Assembly (NCBI GenBank): GCA_020355105.1
Contig: CP070658.1
Location: forward strand, 2,543,177 to 2,573,841
Length of the DNA: 30,665 nt
Direction of reading: 5' to 3'
Source of the DNA: Candidatus Thorarchaeota archaeon
Lineage (GTDB): Archaea; Asgardarchaeota; Thorarchaeia; Thorarchaeales; Thorarchaeaceae
In this document: positions 7,361 to 15,458 of the stretch, piece by piece
Layout: each line of letters begins with the position of its first letter
Numbering within the stretch: position 1 is the first letter of the stretch
Translations under genes and position numbers: made by a program
Notes under the pieces: generated by a model
The model's database searches: none
What the model was told of the DNA's origin: nothing
The model's input: only the letters and a program-made list of their open reading frames with translations

Positions 7361-8443
7361 ATGCTCTGCCCCAACCATTCGGACAATGCGAGGATAGTGT
7401 CGAGGGCAATAGGACGCTGTTCCTTATGCCTTGAATCAGACAAGTCCGTTCTGGAGGCTGCAGTGCGCAAACATGAAAGCCTGCGAGAATCAGAAGGACT
7501 TGTTCCTGCTATCCCAGCGGCAGGGGCAATAGTATGTCCAGACTGCGGCAATCACTGCCGACTATATGAGGGAAACATTGGTTACTGTAATCTGAGAGTC
7601 GCCAAAGAGGGGAAGGTTGAACACAGATTTGGGAGGAAAGCTGTTGTGTCGTGGTATTTCGACCCGCTTCCCACGAACTGCGTCGCTGATTGGGTCTGCC
7701 CGGTCACGAAAAGGGATCCAGCATTTCATTACTCTCGAAGACTGAACAACCTGGCAGTCTTCTATGGGTCGTGCAATTCTGACTGCCTGTTCTGCCAAAA
7801 CACTAGCTACAGGGAGATGATGGCAAGAGGTAGTCCCTTGATGACGGCTGAGGAACTCGCCTCTGTTGCCAACGACAGAACGGCTTGTGTCTGCTATTTC
7901 GGTGGAGATCCTGCCTGCAACCCGGAACACTCCTTGGAAACGTCAAGACTACTGTATCAAAGTAGACGGGTCAAGGTCTGCTACGAAACCAACGGGAACA
8001 TCTCTACAAAATGGCTAGGTCCAATTGCCGATATTGTGAAAGAAAGTGGAGGCACCTTGAAATTCGATCTGAAGGCCGTCACTCCACAAATCTACAAGGG
8101 CCTAACAGGCGTATCGAACAAGGCAGTACTTGCCAACTTTGAGAAGCTTGCCAAGATAGGGAGAGAACGTGAGAGTGAGTTTCTAGTCGTGAGTATCCTT
8201 CTGGTGCCGGGATATATCGGAATCTCTGAACTGAGAGTGCTGGCACAGTTCATTGCCAGTCAGGATCCCACGATACCTACGGCAATGCTGGGTTTCAGCC
8301 CTCATCACGCAATGTCTGATTTGCCCCGCACAAGCAGGGCCCACGCCGAAACCGCAAAGACCGTTGCTATCGAAGCAGGACTTACCAACGTTAGAATCGG
8401 CAACGTTGGATTACTCTCGAGTGCCAACTACACCTATGAGTAG
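7361..8443 (+). CDS. amrS: AmmeMemoRadiSam-type radical SAM enzyme
   Basis: 360-aa radical SAM protein with the [4Fe-4S] motif C138-N-S-D-C142-L-F-C145 (CxxxCxxC), preceded by a cysteine-rich region CPDCGNHCRLYEGNIGYCNLR and a segment resembling the loop before the cluster in the PFL-activase-like AmrS family. Later FGGDP and YETNG segments fit the SAM-binding barrel. An extra CPNH...CSLC zinc-ribbon-like stretch lies at the N-terminus. Start ATG 7361 has GAAGG 8 nt upstream; the frame is open back to 7160, but that part overlaps hdrC1 antisense and the promoter. The AMMECR1 and Memo partners are not in the window. Substrate unknown: the family is named from a conserved three-gene system whose reaction is not settled. 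Confidence 0.85.
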   Translation: MLCPNHSDNARIVSRAIGRCSLCLESDKSVLEAAVRKHESLRESEGLVPAIPAAGAIVCPDCGNHCRLYEGNIGYCNLRVAKEGKVEHRFGRKAVVSWYFDPLPTNCVADWVCPVTKRDPAFHYSRRLNNLAVFYGSCNSDCLFCQNTSYREMMARGSPLMTAEELASVANDRTACVCYFGGDPACNPEHSLETSRLLYQSRRVKVCYETNGNISTKWLGPIADIVKESGGTLKFDLKAVTPQIYKGLTGVSNKAVLANFEKLAKIGRERESEFLVVSILLVPGYIGISELRVLAQFIASQDPTIPTAMLGFSPHHAMSDLPRTSRAHAETAKTVAIEAGLTNVRIGNVGLLSSANYTYE

Positions 8444-8470
8444 ACGGACGAAATCGGGCGCAAAACCAAG

Positions 8471-8520
8471 GCTTATATCCGCCGAAATGAGGCGTCCATA
8501 ATACCCGACGCAGCTAGGGG
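8471..8520 (+). promoter_or_regulatory. Promoter and ribosome-binding site of hdrC2
   Basis: TATA-like TTATATCC at 8473-8480 predicts a transcript start near 8502; AGGGG at 8516-8520 lies 7 nt before ATG 8528. This gives the second hdrCB pair its own promoter, separate from the radical SAM gene in front. Confidence 0.5.
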
Positions 8521-8527
8521 TTCTTCT

Positions 8528-9073
8528 ATGAATGAGTCACCTTTGGATGCAATAGATTCCGAAGACATTGACCCTCATTTTGCAGACAAACTGGTGGATG
8601 CCGGCATTGGCCGGATTCGCACCTGCATTCAGTGTGGAGTATGCTCTGCCGTGTGTCCCAGCGGTAGGAGAACTGCATTTCGGACCCGTGAGATCATGCG
8701 GAAGGCCGTACTCGGGCTCAAGGACGAAGTTCTGTCCAGTGAGGATCTCTGGTTATGTTCGACCTGTTTTACCTGTCTAGAAAGATGCCCTAGGGAAATC
8801 AAGGTCACAGATGCCATTGTGGTCATGAGAAACATGGCCGTGGAAGAGGGGTACATGCTTCCACAACATCGCAAGGCATCAAAGAAACTACTCACATCCG
8901 GTCACCTTGTACCCATAGATAGAGCCAACCGTAGGGCACGCAGGGAACTTGGACTTGATGAGTTGCCTCCTACGACGCATTCCGATGAACAGGCGCTAGA
9001 GGAAGTCAAGAAGGTCATGAAGAAGACCGGGTTCAAGACCCTCATTGAAGGGGAAGCGAAGGAGGGAGCCTAA
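8528..9073 (+). CDS. hdrC: Heterodisulfide reductase subunit C (copy 2)
   Basis: 181-aa paralogue of the hdrC at 6709. Cubane motifs: C33-x2-C36-x2-C39-x3-C43-P and CSTCFTCLERCP further on. The tail keeps the family pattern YMLPQHRKASKKLL...GHLVPID and ends VMKKTGFKTLIEGEAKEGA, matching copy 1 (KIAKKTGFDKLVADKEE). One base separates its stop from hdrB2, so the two form a translation-coupled pair. No hdrA accompanies it here, so it may share the long HdrA encoded at 1-3438 or use one elsewhere. Confidence 0.94.
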   Translation: MNESPLDAIDSEDIDPHFADKLVDAGIGRIRTCIQCGVCSAVCPSGRRTAFRTREIMRKAVLGLKDEVLSSEDLWLCSTCFTCLERCPREIKVTDAIVVMRNMAVEEGYMLPQHRKASKKLLTSGHLVPIDRANRRARRELGLDELPPTTHSDEQALEEVKKVMKKTGFKTLIEGEAKEGA

Positions 9074-9074
9074 C

Positions 9075-9971
9075 ATGACCGAGGTTCAGAAGTACTCACT
9101 GTTCCTGGGTTGCGTAATGCCCAACAGATTCCCGAATCTGGAAAAGAGCATCAGAGTGGTACTTCCTAGGCTTGGAGTAGAACTTGAAGATCTAGAGGGT
9201 GCTAGTTGTTGTCCCGCGCCCGGTGTGATTAGGTCCTTCGATGAACCAACATGGTTGGCCTTGGCCGCTAGGAATCTTGCCTTGGCGGAGAATGCGGGAA
9301 ATGACATCATCACTGGCTGCAATGGCTGTTATGGGACGTTCAAGGAAGCACTGGGAGAGGTCCGAAGTAATCCAAAGAAGCTCAGAGAAGTCAGGAAGAT
9401 ACTCAAAGACGTGGGAGTTAGATTCAAAGCAAAATCCAGCGCGAAACACGTCATCGAGGTCTTGTCTGAGATTGGGCCGGAGAGAATTAGAGAACTAATC
9501 ACATTGCCTCTTAGTGGAATAAGAGTAGGAGTGCACTACGGATGCCATCTGCTGAAACCGAGCAAGAACCGTCCGTGGAAACAGACACAGAAGCATTCGT
9601 TCCTAGATGAGCTTGTGGAGGCCACAGGAGCAGAGAGTGTAGCGTACAAGGACAAGGATTTGTGCTGTGGAGCTGGAGGCGGCGTGAGAGCAGGACAAGC
9701 GGCCTTGAGCGTGGACTTCGCGAGAGAGAAGCTTGATAACTTGATTGCGGCGGGTGTTGATTGCATAATCAATGTCTGTTCATTCTGCCATCTGCAATTC
9801 GAGCTTGCTCAGCCGCAGCTCAATGATGAAGCCGGCACACAGGAGTACCAGATTCCGGTAGTCTACTATACTCAGCTGTTGGGCCTTGCACTCGGAATCG
9901 AACCGGATGAGCTCGGTTTGGGCAAGCACGTTGTGGATACCAAGCCTCTTCTGGCAAGAATAGGCGGATGA
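9075..9971 (+). CDS. hdrB: Heterodisulfide reductase subunit B (copy 2)
   Basis: 298-aa HdrB with both CCG domains complete: FLGCVMPNRFP, ASCCPAPG and GCNGC in the first, HYGCHLL, LCCGAGGGVRAG and CSFC in the second. ATG 9075 is chosen over the longer frame from 9045 because GGAGG at 9061-9065 precedes it and the family begins a few residues before FLGC. It is clearly a paralogue of the HdrB at 5755 (shared ATCCPAPGV/ASCCPAPGV, TGCNGC, CCGAGG blocks) but has diverged in the second half, which suggests a different acceptor or partner. Confidence 0.95.
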   Translation: MTEVQKYSLFLGCVMPNRFPNLEKSIRVVLPRLGVELEDLEGASCCPAPGVIRSFDEPTWLALAARNLALAENAGNDIITGCNGCYGTFKEALGEVRSNPKKLREVRKILKDVGVRFKAKSSAKHVIEVLSEIGPERIRELITLPLSGIRVGVHYGCHLLKPSKNRPWKQTQKHSFLDELVEATGAESVAYKDKDLCCGAGGGVRAGQAALSVDFAREKLDNLIAAGVDCIINVCSFCHLQFELAQPQLNDEAGTQEYQIPVVYYTQLLGLALGIEPDELGLGKHVVDTKPLLARIGG

Positions 9972-10004
9972 TACATCATTTTCTGGAGTCCCCCAAGGTA
10001 AGGC

Positions 10005-10057
10005 TCATATAGCTCTGCGCTTCGCCCATGCGCAGGGCGGCAAGAATCTGTATTCTT
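10005..10057 (+). promoter_or_regulatory. korDA promoter with two leader hairpins
   Basis: TATA-like CATATAGC at 10006-10013. Just after it lie two perfect small inverted repeats: CTGCGC/GCGCAG at 10015-10020 and 10030-10035 (9-nt loop), and AAGAAT/ATTCTT at 10042-10057 (4-nt loop CTGT). A transcript starting near 10035 would carry only the second hairpin, so the first may instead belong to the end of the hdrB2 message. Confidence 0.35.
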
Positions 10058-10121
10058 CAAGCCACAGTATCACCGGCAACTGTTCGATAGACCACCGTCA
10101 GTGTCCCAGGAGAATGCTTTG

Positions 10122-10466
10122 ATGGCAACTGCTCGAAAGCCAATTACACCAAAACCTCCACGCACTCGACAGAAGGTATTGGTGATACTTGAGGAACAAT
10201 GCAAACAGTGCAACCTCTGTGTGGAGTTCTGTCCGAAGGACGTGCTCTGTATCAACATGTCTAAGTATAATCGGAAGGGATACCATCCAGTCACTGCGTG
10301 TGACATCGATGCATGCGTCAACTGTGAGTTCTGCGAGAGGATATGCCCAGACATGGCGATATTCTTGACAGAAAAGGAAGAAGCCAGAAAGGCATACGAT
10401 ACCGGCGCGATGGAAGATGGAACAGTAATTCCTGAGTTTGAGGAAGCAGCGGAGGGTGAGAACTAG
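10122..10466 (+). CDS. korD: 2-oxoacid:ferredoxin oxidoreductase, delta (ferredoxin) subunit
   Basis: 114-aa ferredoxin subunit that passes electrons from the TPP enzyme to free ferredoxin. Motifs C27-x2-C30-x2-C33-x3-C37-P and C65-x2-C68-x2-C71-x3-C75-P, with KDVLCINMSKYNRKGYHPV between them, typical of the KorD/VorD type. ATG 10122 is preferred over GTG 10101 because AGGAG at 10108-10112 sits 9 nt before it. Its stop TAG is directly followed by the korA ATG, so the two are one operon. Confidence 0.9.
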   Translation: MATARKPITPKPPRTRQKVLVILEEQCKQCNLCVEFCPKDVLCINMSKYNRKGYHPVTACDIDACVNCEFCERICPDMAIFLTEKEEARKAYDTGAMEDGTVIPEFEEAAEGEN

Positions 10467-11603
10467 ATGCCCAAGCGCGTGATGTTCACAATGGGGGACA
10501 TAGCCTGCGCAGAGGGTGCATTAAGTGCCGGGTGTCGCTACTTCGGTGGGTATCCGATAACTCCCGCAACTGAGATTGCTGAATGGATGTCAATGAGAAT
10601 GCCCGAAGTCGGAGGGGCATACGTTCAGTATGAGGACGAGATTGCCTCCATAACCAGCGTAATCGGTGCGTCTTGGACGGGAGCGAAAGCGATGACGGCC
10701 ACATCAGGCCCAGGAGTGAGCCTGATGCTTGAGGCTGTGGGGCTTGCTGTCATGACTGAAACACCTCTTGTATTGGTCAACATCATGCGTGGAGGGCCAA
10801 GCACTGGCCAGCCCACAAAAGGGCAACAGGGGGATGTGATGCAGCCAAAATGGGGTAGTCACGGTGACTACCAGATAATTGCTCTCACACCAGCCTCTGT
10901 TCAGGAGATGTTTGACCAGACAGTTCAAGCGTTCAATCTCTCTGAGAGATACAGGACTCCTGTATTCGTCCTCGCCGACGAAACCGTCGGTCACATGCGA
11001 GAACGCTTGGTGATTCCAAGCGAGAAAGAACTCAAGCTTGAATACAGGAAACTGCCTACGGTAGACCCTTCGGAATACCTCCCGTTCAAGCCCGACAAGG
11101 ATCTCGTACCACCAATGGCTCTACTTGGTTCGGAGTATGAGTTCTATGCCACTGGTCTGACTCATGACGAACGAGGCTATCCCAGTGACAAGGAAGATGT
11201 ACAGATTGAGCTCGTCACGAGGCTAAGTGACAAGATTCTGAAGAACGCTGACAAGATAATTGACATTGAGGAATTCATGCTTGATGACGCCAAGATTGTG
11301 GTCATAGCATATGGTACTCCTTCGCGGAGTGCAAAGAGAGCCATCAAGGACGCTCGCGAGGAGGGCATCAAGGTTGGAATGCTTAGGCTCAAGACTGTCT
11401 GGCCATTCCCTGAGGAACATATAGCACGATTGGCTTCTCAGGCTGACAACATTGTTGTGGCAGAACAGAATCTAGGACAGATGTACTACATGGTCAAAGC
11501 CGCGGCTTCGCCCACACCGGTACACCTGATGACAAAGCCCGCCGGGATGCCTCAACTGCCGCATGAGATTCTACAAGAGATTCGGAGAATCAAATCAAGG
11601 TAA
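10467..11603 (+). CDS. korA: 2-oxoglutarate-type 2-oxoacid:ferredoxin oxidoreductase, alpha subunit
   Basis: 378-aa alpha subunit of the CoA-acylating oxidoreductase that turns a 2-oxoacid, CoA and oxidised ferredoxin into acyl-CoA, CO2 and reduced ferredoxin. Features: GDIACAEGALSAGCRYFGGYPITPATEI near the N-terminus, YVQYEDEIASI, TATSGPGVSLM, RGGPSTGQPTKGQQGDVMQ and SERYRTPVFVLADETVGHM, all KorA hallmarks; domain II with VVIAYGTPSRSAKRA at the C-terminal end. The separate alpha and beta genes together with a KorD-type ferredoxin point to 2-oxoglutarate or a related 2-oxoacid and less to pyruvate, but substrate is an inference. Its beta and gamma partners lie 3 kb downstream, beyond a minus-strand gene block. 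Confidence 0.93.
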   Translation: MPKRVMFTMGDIACAEGALSAGCRYFGGYPITPATEIAEWMSMRMPEVGGAYVQYEDEIASITSVIGASWTGAKAMTATSGPGVSLMLEAVGLAVMTETPLVLVNIMRGGPSTGQPTKGQQGDVMQPKWGSHGDYQIIALTPASVQEMFDQTVQAFNLSERYRTPVFVLADETVGHMRERLVIPSEKELKLEYRKLPTVDPSEYLPFKPDKDLVPPMALLGSEYEFYATGLTHDERGYPSDKEDVQIELVTRLSDKILKNADKIIDIEEFMLDDAKIVVIAYGTPSRSAKRAIKDAREEGIKVGMLRLKTVWPFPEEHIARLASQADNIVVAEQNLGQMYYMVKAAASPTPVHLMTKPAGMPQLPHEILQEIRRIKSR

Positions 11604-11645
11604 ACAGTTCCGGGATTTGTTTTCTAGTCGTTGTAGCCGAGCATC

Positions 11646-12161
11646 CTAGAATAGCCATTCACTGATGCGTCGAGCAATCATCTCGAACGCTTTGTTTACA
11701 TTCTTGTCTAGCCGTACCGAGGTTTCAATATAATCCATCTCGAGTCTTTTTGCTATATTCTGGCCATCTTCTTCGGAAACGACTCTCTCGACAACCAAAT
11801 CCGTCTTGTTCCCAACAAGAATCGCTTGGTATTCATCGACGTGTCTGTCGACCTCCTTCTTCCAGTCGGGTACGTCATCAAGTGACTCCCAAGATGTGGT
11901 ATCATACATGAAGATGACCACCTGAGTCCCGCTGTAATAGTTCCCCCGAACTCGCTCTAGGAAGTCTTGTGACCCCAGATCCCAAATCTGTAGGTTAACA
12001 AGGTTGTCGTCAATCTTCATCTTCTTGTACGCAAAGCCCGTTCCAAGTGTTGGGGAGTAATGCTCACGAAAGGCACCAGTCGAGTAACGTATGATTATGC
12101 TTGTCTTCCCGACTGACGCGGAACCGACTGTGACGACTTTGAAAAGATAAGACGGACTCAT
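11646..12161 (-). CDS. Ras/Rab-like small GTPase with altered G3 motif
   Basis: 171-aa single-domain GTPase of the eukaryote-like type found in Asgard archaea. G1 G13-SASV-GKT20, G2 T38 in YSPTLGTGF, G3 W60-D-L-G-S-Q65-D, G4 N118-K-T-D121, G5 E146-T-S-V-R. The G3 element departs from the usual D-x-A-G-Q: the residue before the catalytic-type Gln65 is Ser64 where Ras has Gly60. The C-terminus (ISEWLF) has no cysteine, so lipid anchoring of the Ras/Rab kind is not expected. ATG 12161 is favoured over GTG 12170 because GGTGG sits 5 nt before it. It converges on korA, 42 nt away, and lies next to the longin-like protein, its likely regulator or effector. Confidence 0.9.
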   Translation of the reverse strand: MSPSYLFKVVTVGSASVGKTSIIIRYSTGAFREHYSPTLGTGFAYKKMKIDDNLVNLQIWDLGSQDFLERVRGNYYSGTQVVIFMYDTTSWESLDDVPDWKKEVDRHVDEYQAILVGNKTDLVVERVVSEEDGQNIAKRLEMDYIETSVRLDKNVNKAFEMIARRISEWLF

Positions 12162-12187
12162 TCTGGCCACCCCACTGATTTGCTTGT

Positions 12188-12200
12188 AACTATGTTGAGA
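12188..12200 (-). promoter_or_regulatory. TCTCAACATAGTT element before the GTPase gene
   Basis: 13-nt minus-strand element, one mismatch from the element at 13869-13881 in front of the neighbouring longin-like gene. An AT-rich box A candidate (CATTATCT) lies just upstream of it. It could mark shared regulation of the two genes. Confidence 0.35.
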
Positions 12201-12265
12201 TTACTTAGATAATGGTTGTTCAGACGGATGAACCTTCTTTGTTGGCCAGAGTAGGACAGGTTCAT

Positions 12266-13861
12266 CTAGAAGGCAACCTCCTTGGGCAACGACACTCCAA
12301 GTTGTCTTGAAAGAAGTAATAGAGTCAATTTGGATGCGTGTCCTAGTTTTGCGTACTCTGCCATTAGACGGTCAATGCTCTCTGCCTTTTGCCAGCCAAC
12401 CCAGAAATCAGGAGGAACATCTGTCAGTGGGACCCCAGCCGTCGTGCAGATTCTGGAAATGCGTTCCTGACCGTGAATGACTTGTCCCCTTGTGACTAGA
12501 AGGTACGCAAGCTCCTCCGTGCCGTCGTTTACCGATGCTTCCAACGATCCCGTTCTAATAACACGAGGTTGAGACAATATCTCAGTGCTCAGTGTTTCCA
12601 GCCAGAAGGAGAACTCCTCAAGCCCTCTCAAGTCTCGCGCCGCATATCGGTTGACTATGCGATCATGGAATTCCTCTGTCACAATGGCGATGAATACGTA
12701 GAGATTCTCTCTATCTAATGCGGCTACGAACTGTGCCAGTATCTTCATCCATTCTCCATAGAGAAGCATGAGTCTCCGATAGCTTAGACCCTCCAGTAGC
12801 TTGAAGTCAAAGTCGACATTCCAGCTGTTGTCAACGAAATGGAGTTGACCCAAGGTTTCGGGAGTGACACTCCTGTCCACGACCGATCGCATTGCTTGTG
12901 CAGCCTGAGCTCGGTTGATGTCTTCGGCCACACGCAGTGATATTTCGAGTGCCTGCTTGACGAGAAGAATTCTACGTTTCTCTGAAGAGAGTGTTTCGAT
13001 GACGTCATCCTCTAATAGATGATCCAACATCCTGAGTACTTGTCTCTCGTCATACGATCCTCCGAGCTCAGCCACCATTTCTCGGACAGTTCGTCTTCCA
13101 TCCATTAGCCCGGCCAAGCGAGGCAAGACTTCCGCCATCTCAGGATGTAGACGTCGTAGAGCTTCTGTTTCCCTTGAGTCCGCTTGAATATATCGCAAAA
13201 AGGGAGTCTTCGCACCCACAAAGTCATCAAAACTGAGCATGTTCCTAAATCGAATGACCCTATGAGCCCACAACCTAGACATTTCCGTGAGCATCTCAGT
13301 CTTTGAGAACCCACTGGCGTTTCTGATTTCTTTCACGCTTCTTGACCCGTCGATAAAAGGTGCTATAGTCGTATTGATCGTAGTCAGCATATCCGGGCTG
13401 GTTGTGAAGTATGGTATCCATGAGTCGGGGAGATCTTCTAGAGAGAGGTTCTTCATGACTCTCTCTCCAAACGACTCATAGTAAGCATCTTCGAAAGATG
13501 AACCGGACTCGATGGATTTGGCGGCAGGAAGCCACTCGAGCTCAAACTCCGCAAGCAGGGTGTTCAATAAGTCCATGATTTCCGAACTCAACCGTTTGGC
13601 ACCAACGGCAATCAGATTGGTTTCTACTCCCTTCAATACAGAGAATACTCGAGGTCCGTAGTCGAGATGAAAAGAAGGCTCACTCTCTTCAAAGAGTTCG
13701 TCAGAGAACATGTCCAGTGCAGTAAAGAAAATGGATGCCTGCCCTGGATCCATCCCGAATGCACGAGGGTCGAGCTGCATGTAGAATCTGGTACGGCCTG
13801 CCTTATCAGTAATCAGAATGGCTTCTATAGCATGACCAGTAGCCGTCAATTCGACCCACAC
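12266..13861 (-). CDS. Longin/roadblock-like protein with two winged-helix-like segments
   Basis: 531-aa protein with no firm family name. Residues 1-125 look like a longin/roadblock alpha-beta fold: ILITDKAGRTRFY strand-turn-strand, a helix, FHLDYGPRVFSVLKG, then LIAVGAKRL and a long helix. Two repeats with a winged-helix pattern follow (IDGSRSVKEIRNASGFSKTE... near 170-215 and MDGRRTVREMVAELGGSYDE... near 250-290), each starting with D-G-x-R-(S/T)-V-(K/R)-E. The rest is helical. Longin and roadblock domains commonly bind small GTPases, and the GTPase gene lies 104 nt downstream on the same strand, so a partner role (exchange factor, scaffold or effector) is inferred. Start GTG 13861 sits about 27 nt from a TATA-like box at 13885-13891, fitting a leaderless message. 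Confidence 0.75.
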   Translation of the reverse strand: MWVELTATGHAIEAILITDKAGRTRFYMQLDPRAFGMDPGQASIFFTALDMFSDELFEESEPSFHLDYGPRVFSVLKGVETNLIAVGAKRLSSEIMDLLNTLLAEFELEWLPAAKSIESGSSFEDAYYESFGERVMKNLSLEDLPDSWIPYFTTSPDMLTTINTTIAPFIDGSRSVKEIRNASGFSKTEMLTEMSRLWAHRVIRFRNMLSFDDFVGAKTPFLRYIQADSRETEALRRLHPEMAEVLPRLAGLMDGRRTVREMVAELGGSYDERQVLRMLDHLLEDDVIETLSSEKRRILLVKQALEISLRVAEDINRAQAAQAMRSVVDRSVTPETLGQLHFVDNSWNVDFDFKLLEGLSYRRLMLLYGEWMKILAQFVAALDRENLYVFIAIVTEEFHDRIVNRYAARDLRGLEEFSFWLETLSTEILSQPRVIRTGSLEASVNDGTEELAYLLVTRGQVIHGQERISRICTTAGVPLTDVPPDFWVGWQKAESIDRLMAEYAKLGHASKLTLLLLSRQLGVSLPKEVAF

Positions 13862-13868
13862 GTACGAA

Positions 13869-13891
13869 AACCATGTTGAGAATGAATATTA
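13869..13891 (-). promoter_or_regulatory. Promoter of the longin-like gene with shared element
   Basis: TAATATT at 13885-13891 as box A, about 27 nt before GTG 13861. TCTCAACATGGTT at 13869-13881 differs at one base from the copy before the GTPase gene (12188-12200). Confidence 0.45.
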
Positions 13892-13995
13892 GCATTCTTC
13901 GGGGAAAGTTGGCGACTTCTGATGCCTACCCTGCCAATCTTCCAATGCGAATTCGATGATTCTGTCCTCTGGCATAACCGCCTCGAGTTCTAATA

Positions 13996-14310
13996 TTACT
14001 CCCTCTTCTTCTCTGATGTCTTCTGAGGTTCCAAGGACCTCACAAGGCCAAACAGTGCGTCAAGATTCTCACGGTAGAGCTCAGCGGCCTTTCTGAAATG
14101 CCCCTCAGCTTTCTCCCATTCCCCTCTCTCTTTGTATACCTCCCCCAGGATCAGATGCGCACTCACAAGCTTCTCAATGTCCTGCTCTGCTAGCATGCTC
14201 AGAGCAATCTCAGCGGTGCTCTGGGCATCATCCAATATTCCTTGTGACAGCAAAGTCCTAGCCTTCTTGAGGAGGTCGTCAATGCCCTTTTCATTCGCCA
14301 AAGATATCAA
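13996..14310 (-). CDS. Small TPR-like protein
   Basis: 104-aa helical protein with about two tetratricopeptide-type helix pairs: a first around DDLLKKARTLLSQGILDDAQS, and a clearer one at AHLILGEVYKERGEWEKAEG HFRKAAELYRE. Such repeats bind other proteins. No enzyme motif. It lies upstream of the longin-like and GTPase genes on the same strand, so it may be the third member of that cassette. TTG 14310 is the only reasonable start; a TATA-like TTTTTATG at 14340-14347 and GGGA just before the start support it. Confidence 0.65.
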   Translation of the reverse strand: MISLANEKGIDDLLKKARTLLSQGILDDAQSTAEIALSMLAEQDIEKLVSAHLILGEVYKERGEWEKAEGHFRKAAELYRENLDALFGLVRSLEPQKTSEKKRE

Positions 14311-14615
14311 CCATCTTCCCTTGAGTATGTGGAATGCAACATAAAAACGCAGTCACCTCAAACTCGAGAGATCGAAATCCTCATCATCTAAGGCTGAGTA
14401 ACCACATCTGAAGAAGGAAGAACTTCACATTATGTCCTATTGACGCCTTGAACTGAATAGTGGCGGCGATTCCAAGCCAGATGATCTTAATGATTCTCGT
14501 TGTCTTGTAGGTGACGGAACCAGCCGAATACTGGATGAAATTCCAACGATAGGAATACGCCACATCAACAACTCTTTTATCCTGAAGGTCAAGAGGACGC
14601 AATGGAGGCCTGCCC
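14311..14615. other. 305-nt divergent promoter region before korB
   Basis: AT-rich gap between the TPR-like gene and korB. It holds TTTTTATG at 14340-14347 (minus, for the TPR-like gene) and TCTTTTATCC at 14573-14582 (plus, for korB), plus GGAGG at 14604-14608. A 92-codon minus-strand open frame (14384-14662) crosses the korB start and shows no family signature. Nothing else was recognised. Confidence 0.5.
14573..14608 (+). promoter_or_regulatory. korB promoter and ribosome-binding site
   Basis: Box A TTTTATCC at 14575-14582 predicts transcription from about 14605. GGAGG at 14604-14608, 7 nt before TTG 14616, selects that codon as start. This shows that korBC has its own promoter and does not depend on the korDA transcript. 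Confidence 0.5.
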
Positions 14616-15458
14616 TTGACCGAAACTGTCCCCACGCTCAAACATCCCATGTCCAAGTACATTCGGGAGGACCGTCAGCCTTGGATTTTTTGCAGCGGCT
14701 GCTCAGTTGGAGTTGTCACCCAAATGATTGCCCGTGCTGTCGACAATCTAGGAATTGACTTCCACAAGGTAGTCGTTGTTTCCGGAATTGGGTGCACAGG
14801 CAGAATCTCAGGATACTTCAAGACAGGCACATATCACACCACGCACGGTAGAGCAATCGCGTTCGCACAAGGTGTGAAGATAGCAAATCCCGAACTGGAG
14901 GTCATCGTGGTCAGTGGTGACGGGGACATAGCGGCGATTGGAGGTAACCACCTCATTCACGCTTGCAGGCGCAATATCGACATGACGATTGTGTGCGTTA
15001 ACAACTTCAATTACGGAATGACCGGCGGGCAATTTGGCCCCACAACTGAGCATGAGGCATATTCACAGACTAGCCCGCGTCCCATTGGGAATCCAGAGCA
15101 TCCCTTCAACCTTGTACAACTTGCGGCATCCTCAGGAGCAACATACGTCGCCCGTTGGACTGCTGTTCAGGCCCGTCGCGCGACCAAATCCATTGAGAGG
15201 GGAATCCAGAAGGATGGGCTGTCCTTCGTGGAGATTGTAGGTGCTTGTCCGACCGAGTATGGGAGAATGAATAGGCTTGGTGATGGCCTGGAGATGCACA
15301 GACATCTTCTCGAAGTTGCTGATATCCAAAATGGTCTTCCGCCACACGAAGCAGAGCTTGATTACGATACTAGGATTGTCTGCGGCGAGTTTGTTGACAT
15401 CGTGAAGCCCGAGTACACTGCAGTACTGAAGGAAATGAACGAGAAGCTCAAGGGGTGA
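14616..15458 (+). CDS. korB: 2-oxoacid:ferredoxin oxidoreductase, beta (TPP) subunit
   Basis: 280-aa thiamine-diphosphate-binding subunit. WIFCSGCSVG corresponds to the usual W-C-P-G-C-G cluster/TPP entry motif; VVSGDGDIAAIGGNHLIHACRRNIDMTIVCVNNFNYGMTGGQ contains the GDGD...NN cofactor motif; the ending matches KorB. TTG 14616 is chosen on the GGAGG ribosome-binding site; ATG 14649 (residue 12) is the alternative. It overlaps korC by 4 nt. Its alpha and delta partners are encoded at 10122-11603 on the same strand. Confidence 0.93.
   Translation: MTETVPTLKHPMSKYIREDRQPWIFCSGCSVGVVTQMIARAVDNLGIDFHKVVVVSGIGCTGRISGYFKTGTYHTTHGRAIAFAQGVKIANPELEVIVVSGDGDIAAIGGNHLIHACRRNIDMTIVCVNNFNYGMTGGQFGPTTEHEAYSQTSPRPIGNPEHPFNLVQLAASSGATYVARWTAVQARRATKSIERGIQKDGLSFVEIVGACPTEYGRMNRLGDGLEMHRHLLEVADIQNGLPPHEAELDYDTRIVCGEFVDIVKPEYTAVLKEMNEKLKG

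Noticed and set aside
14384..14662. 92-codon minus-strand open frame before korB
   Set aside because: It crosses the korB start and promoter, has no motif and no clear ribosome-binding site; chance opening in an AT-rich gap is more likely.
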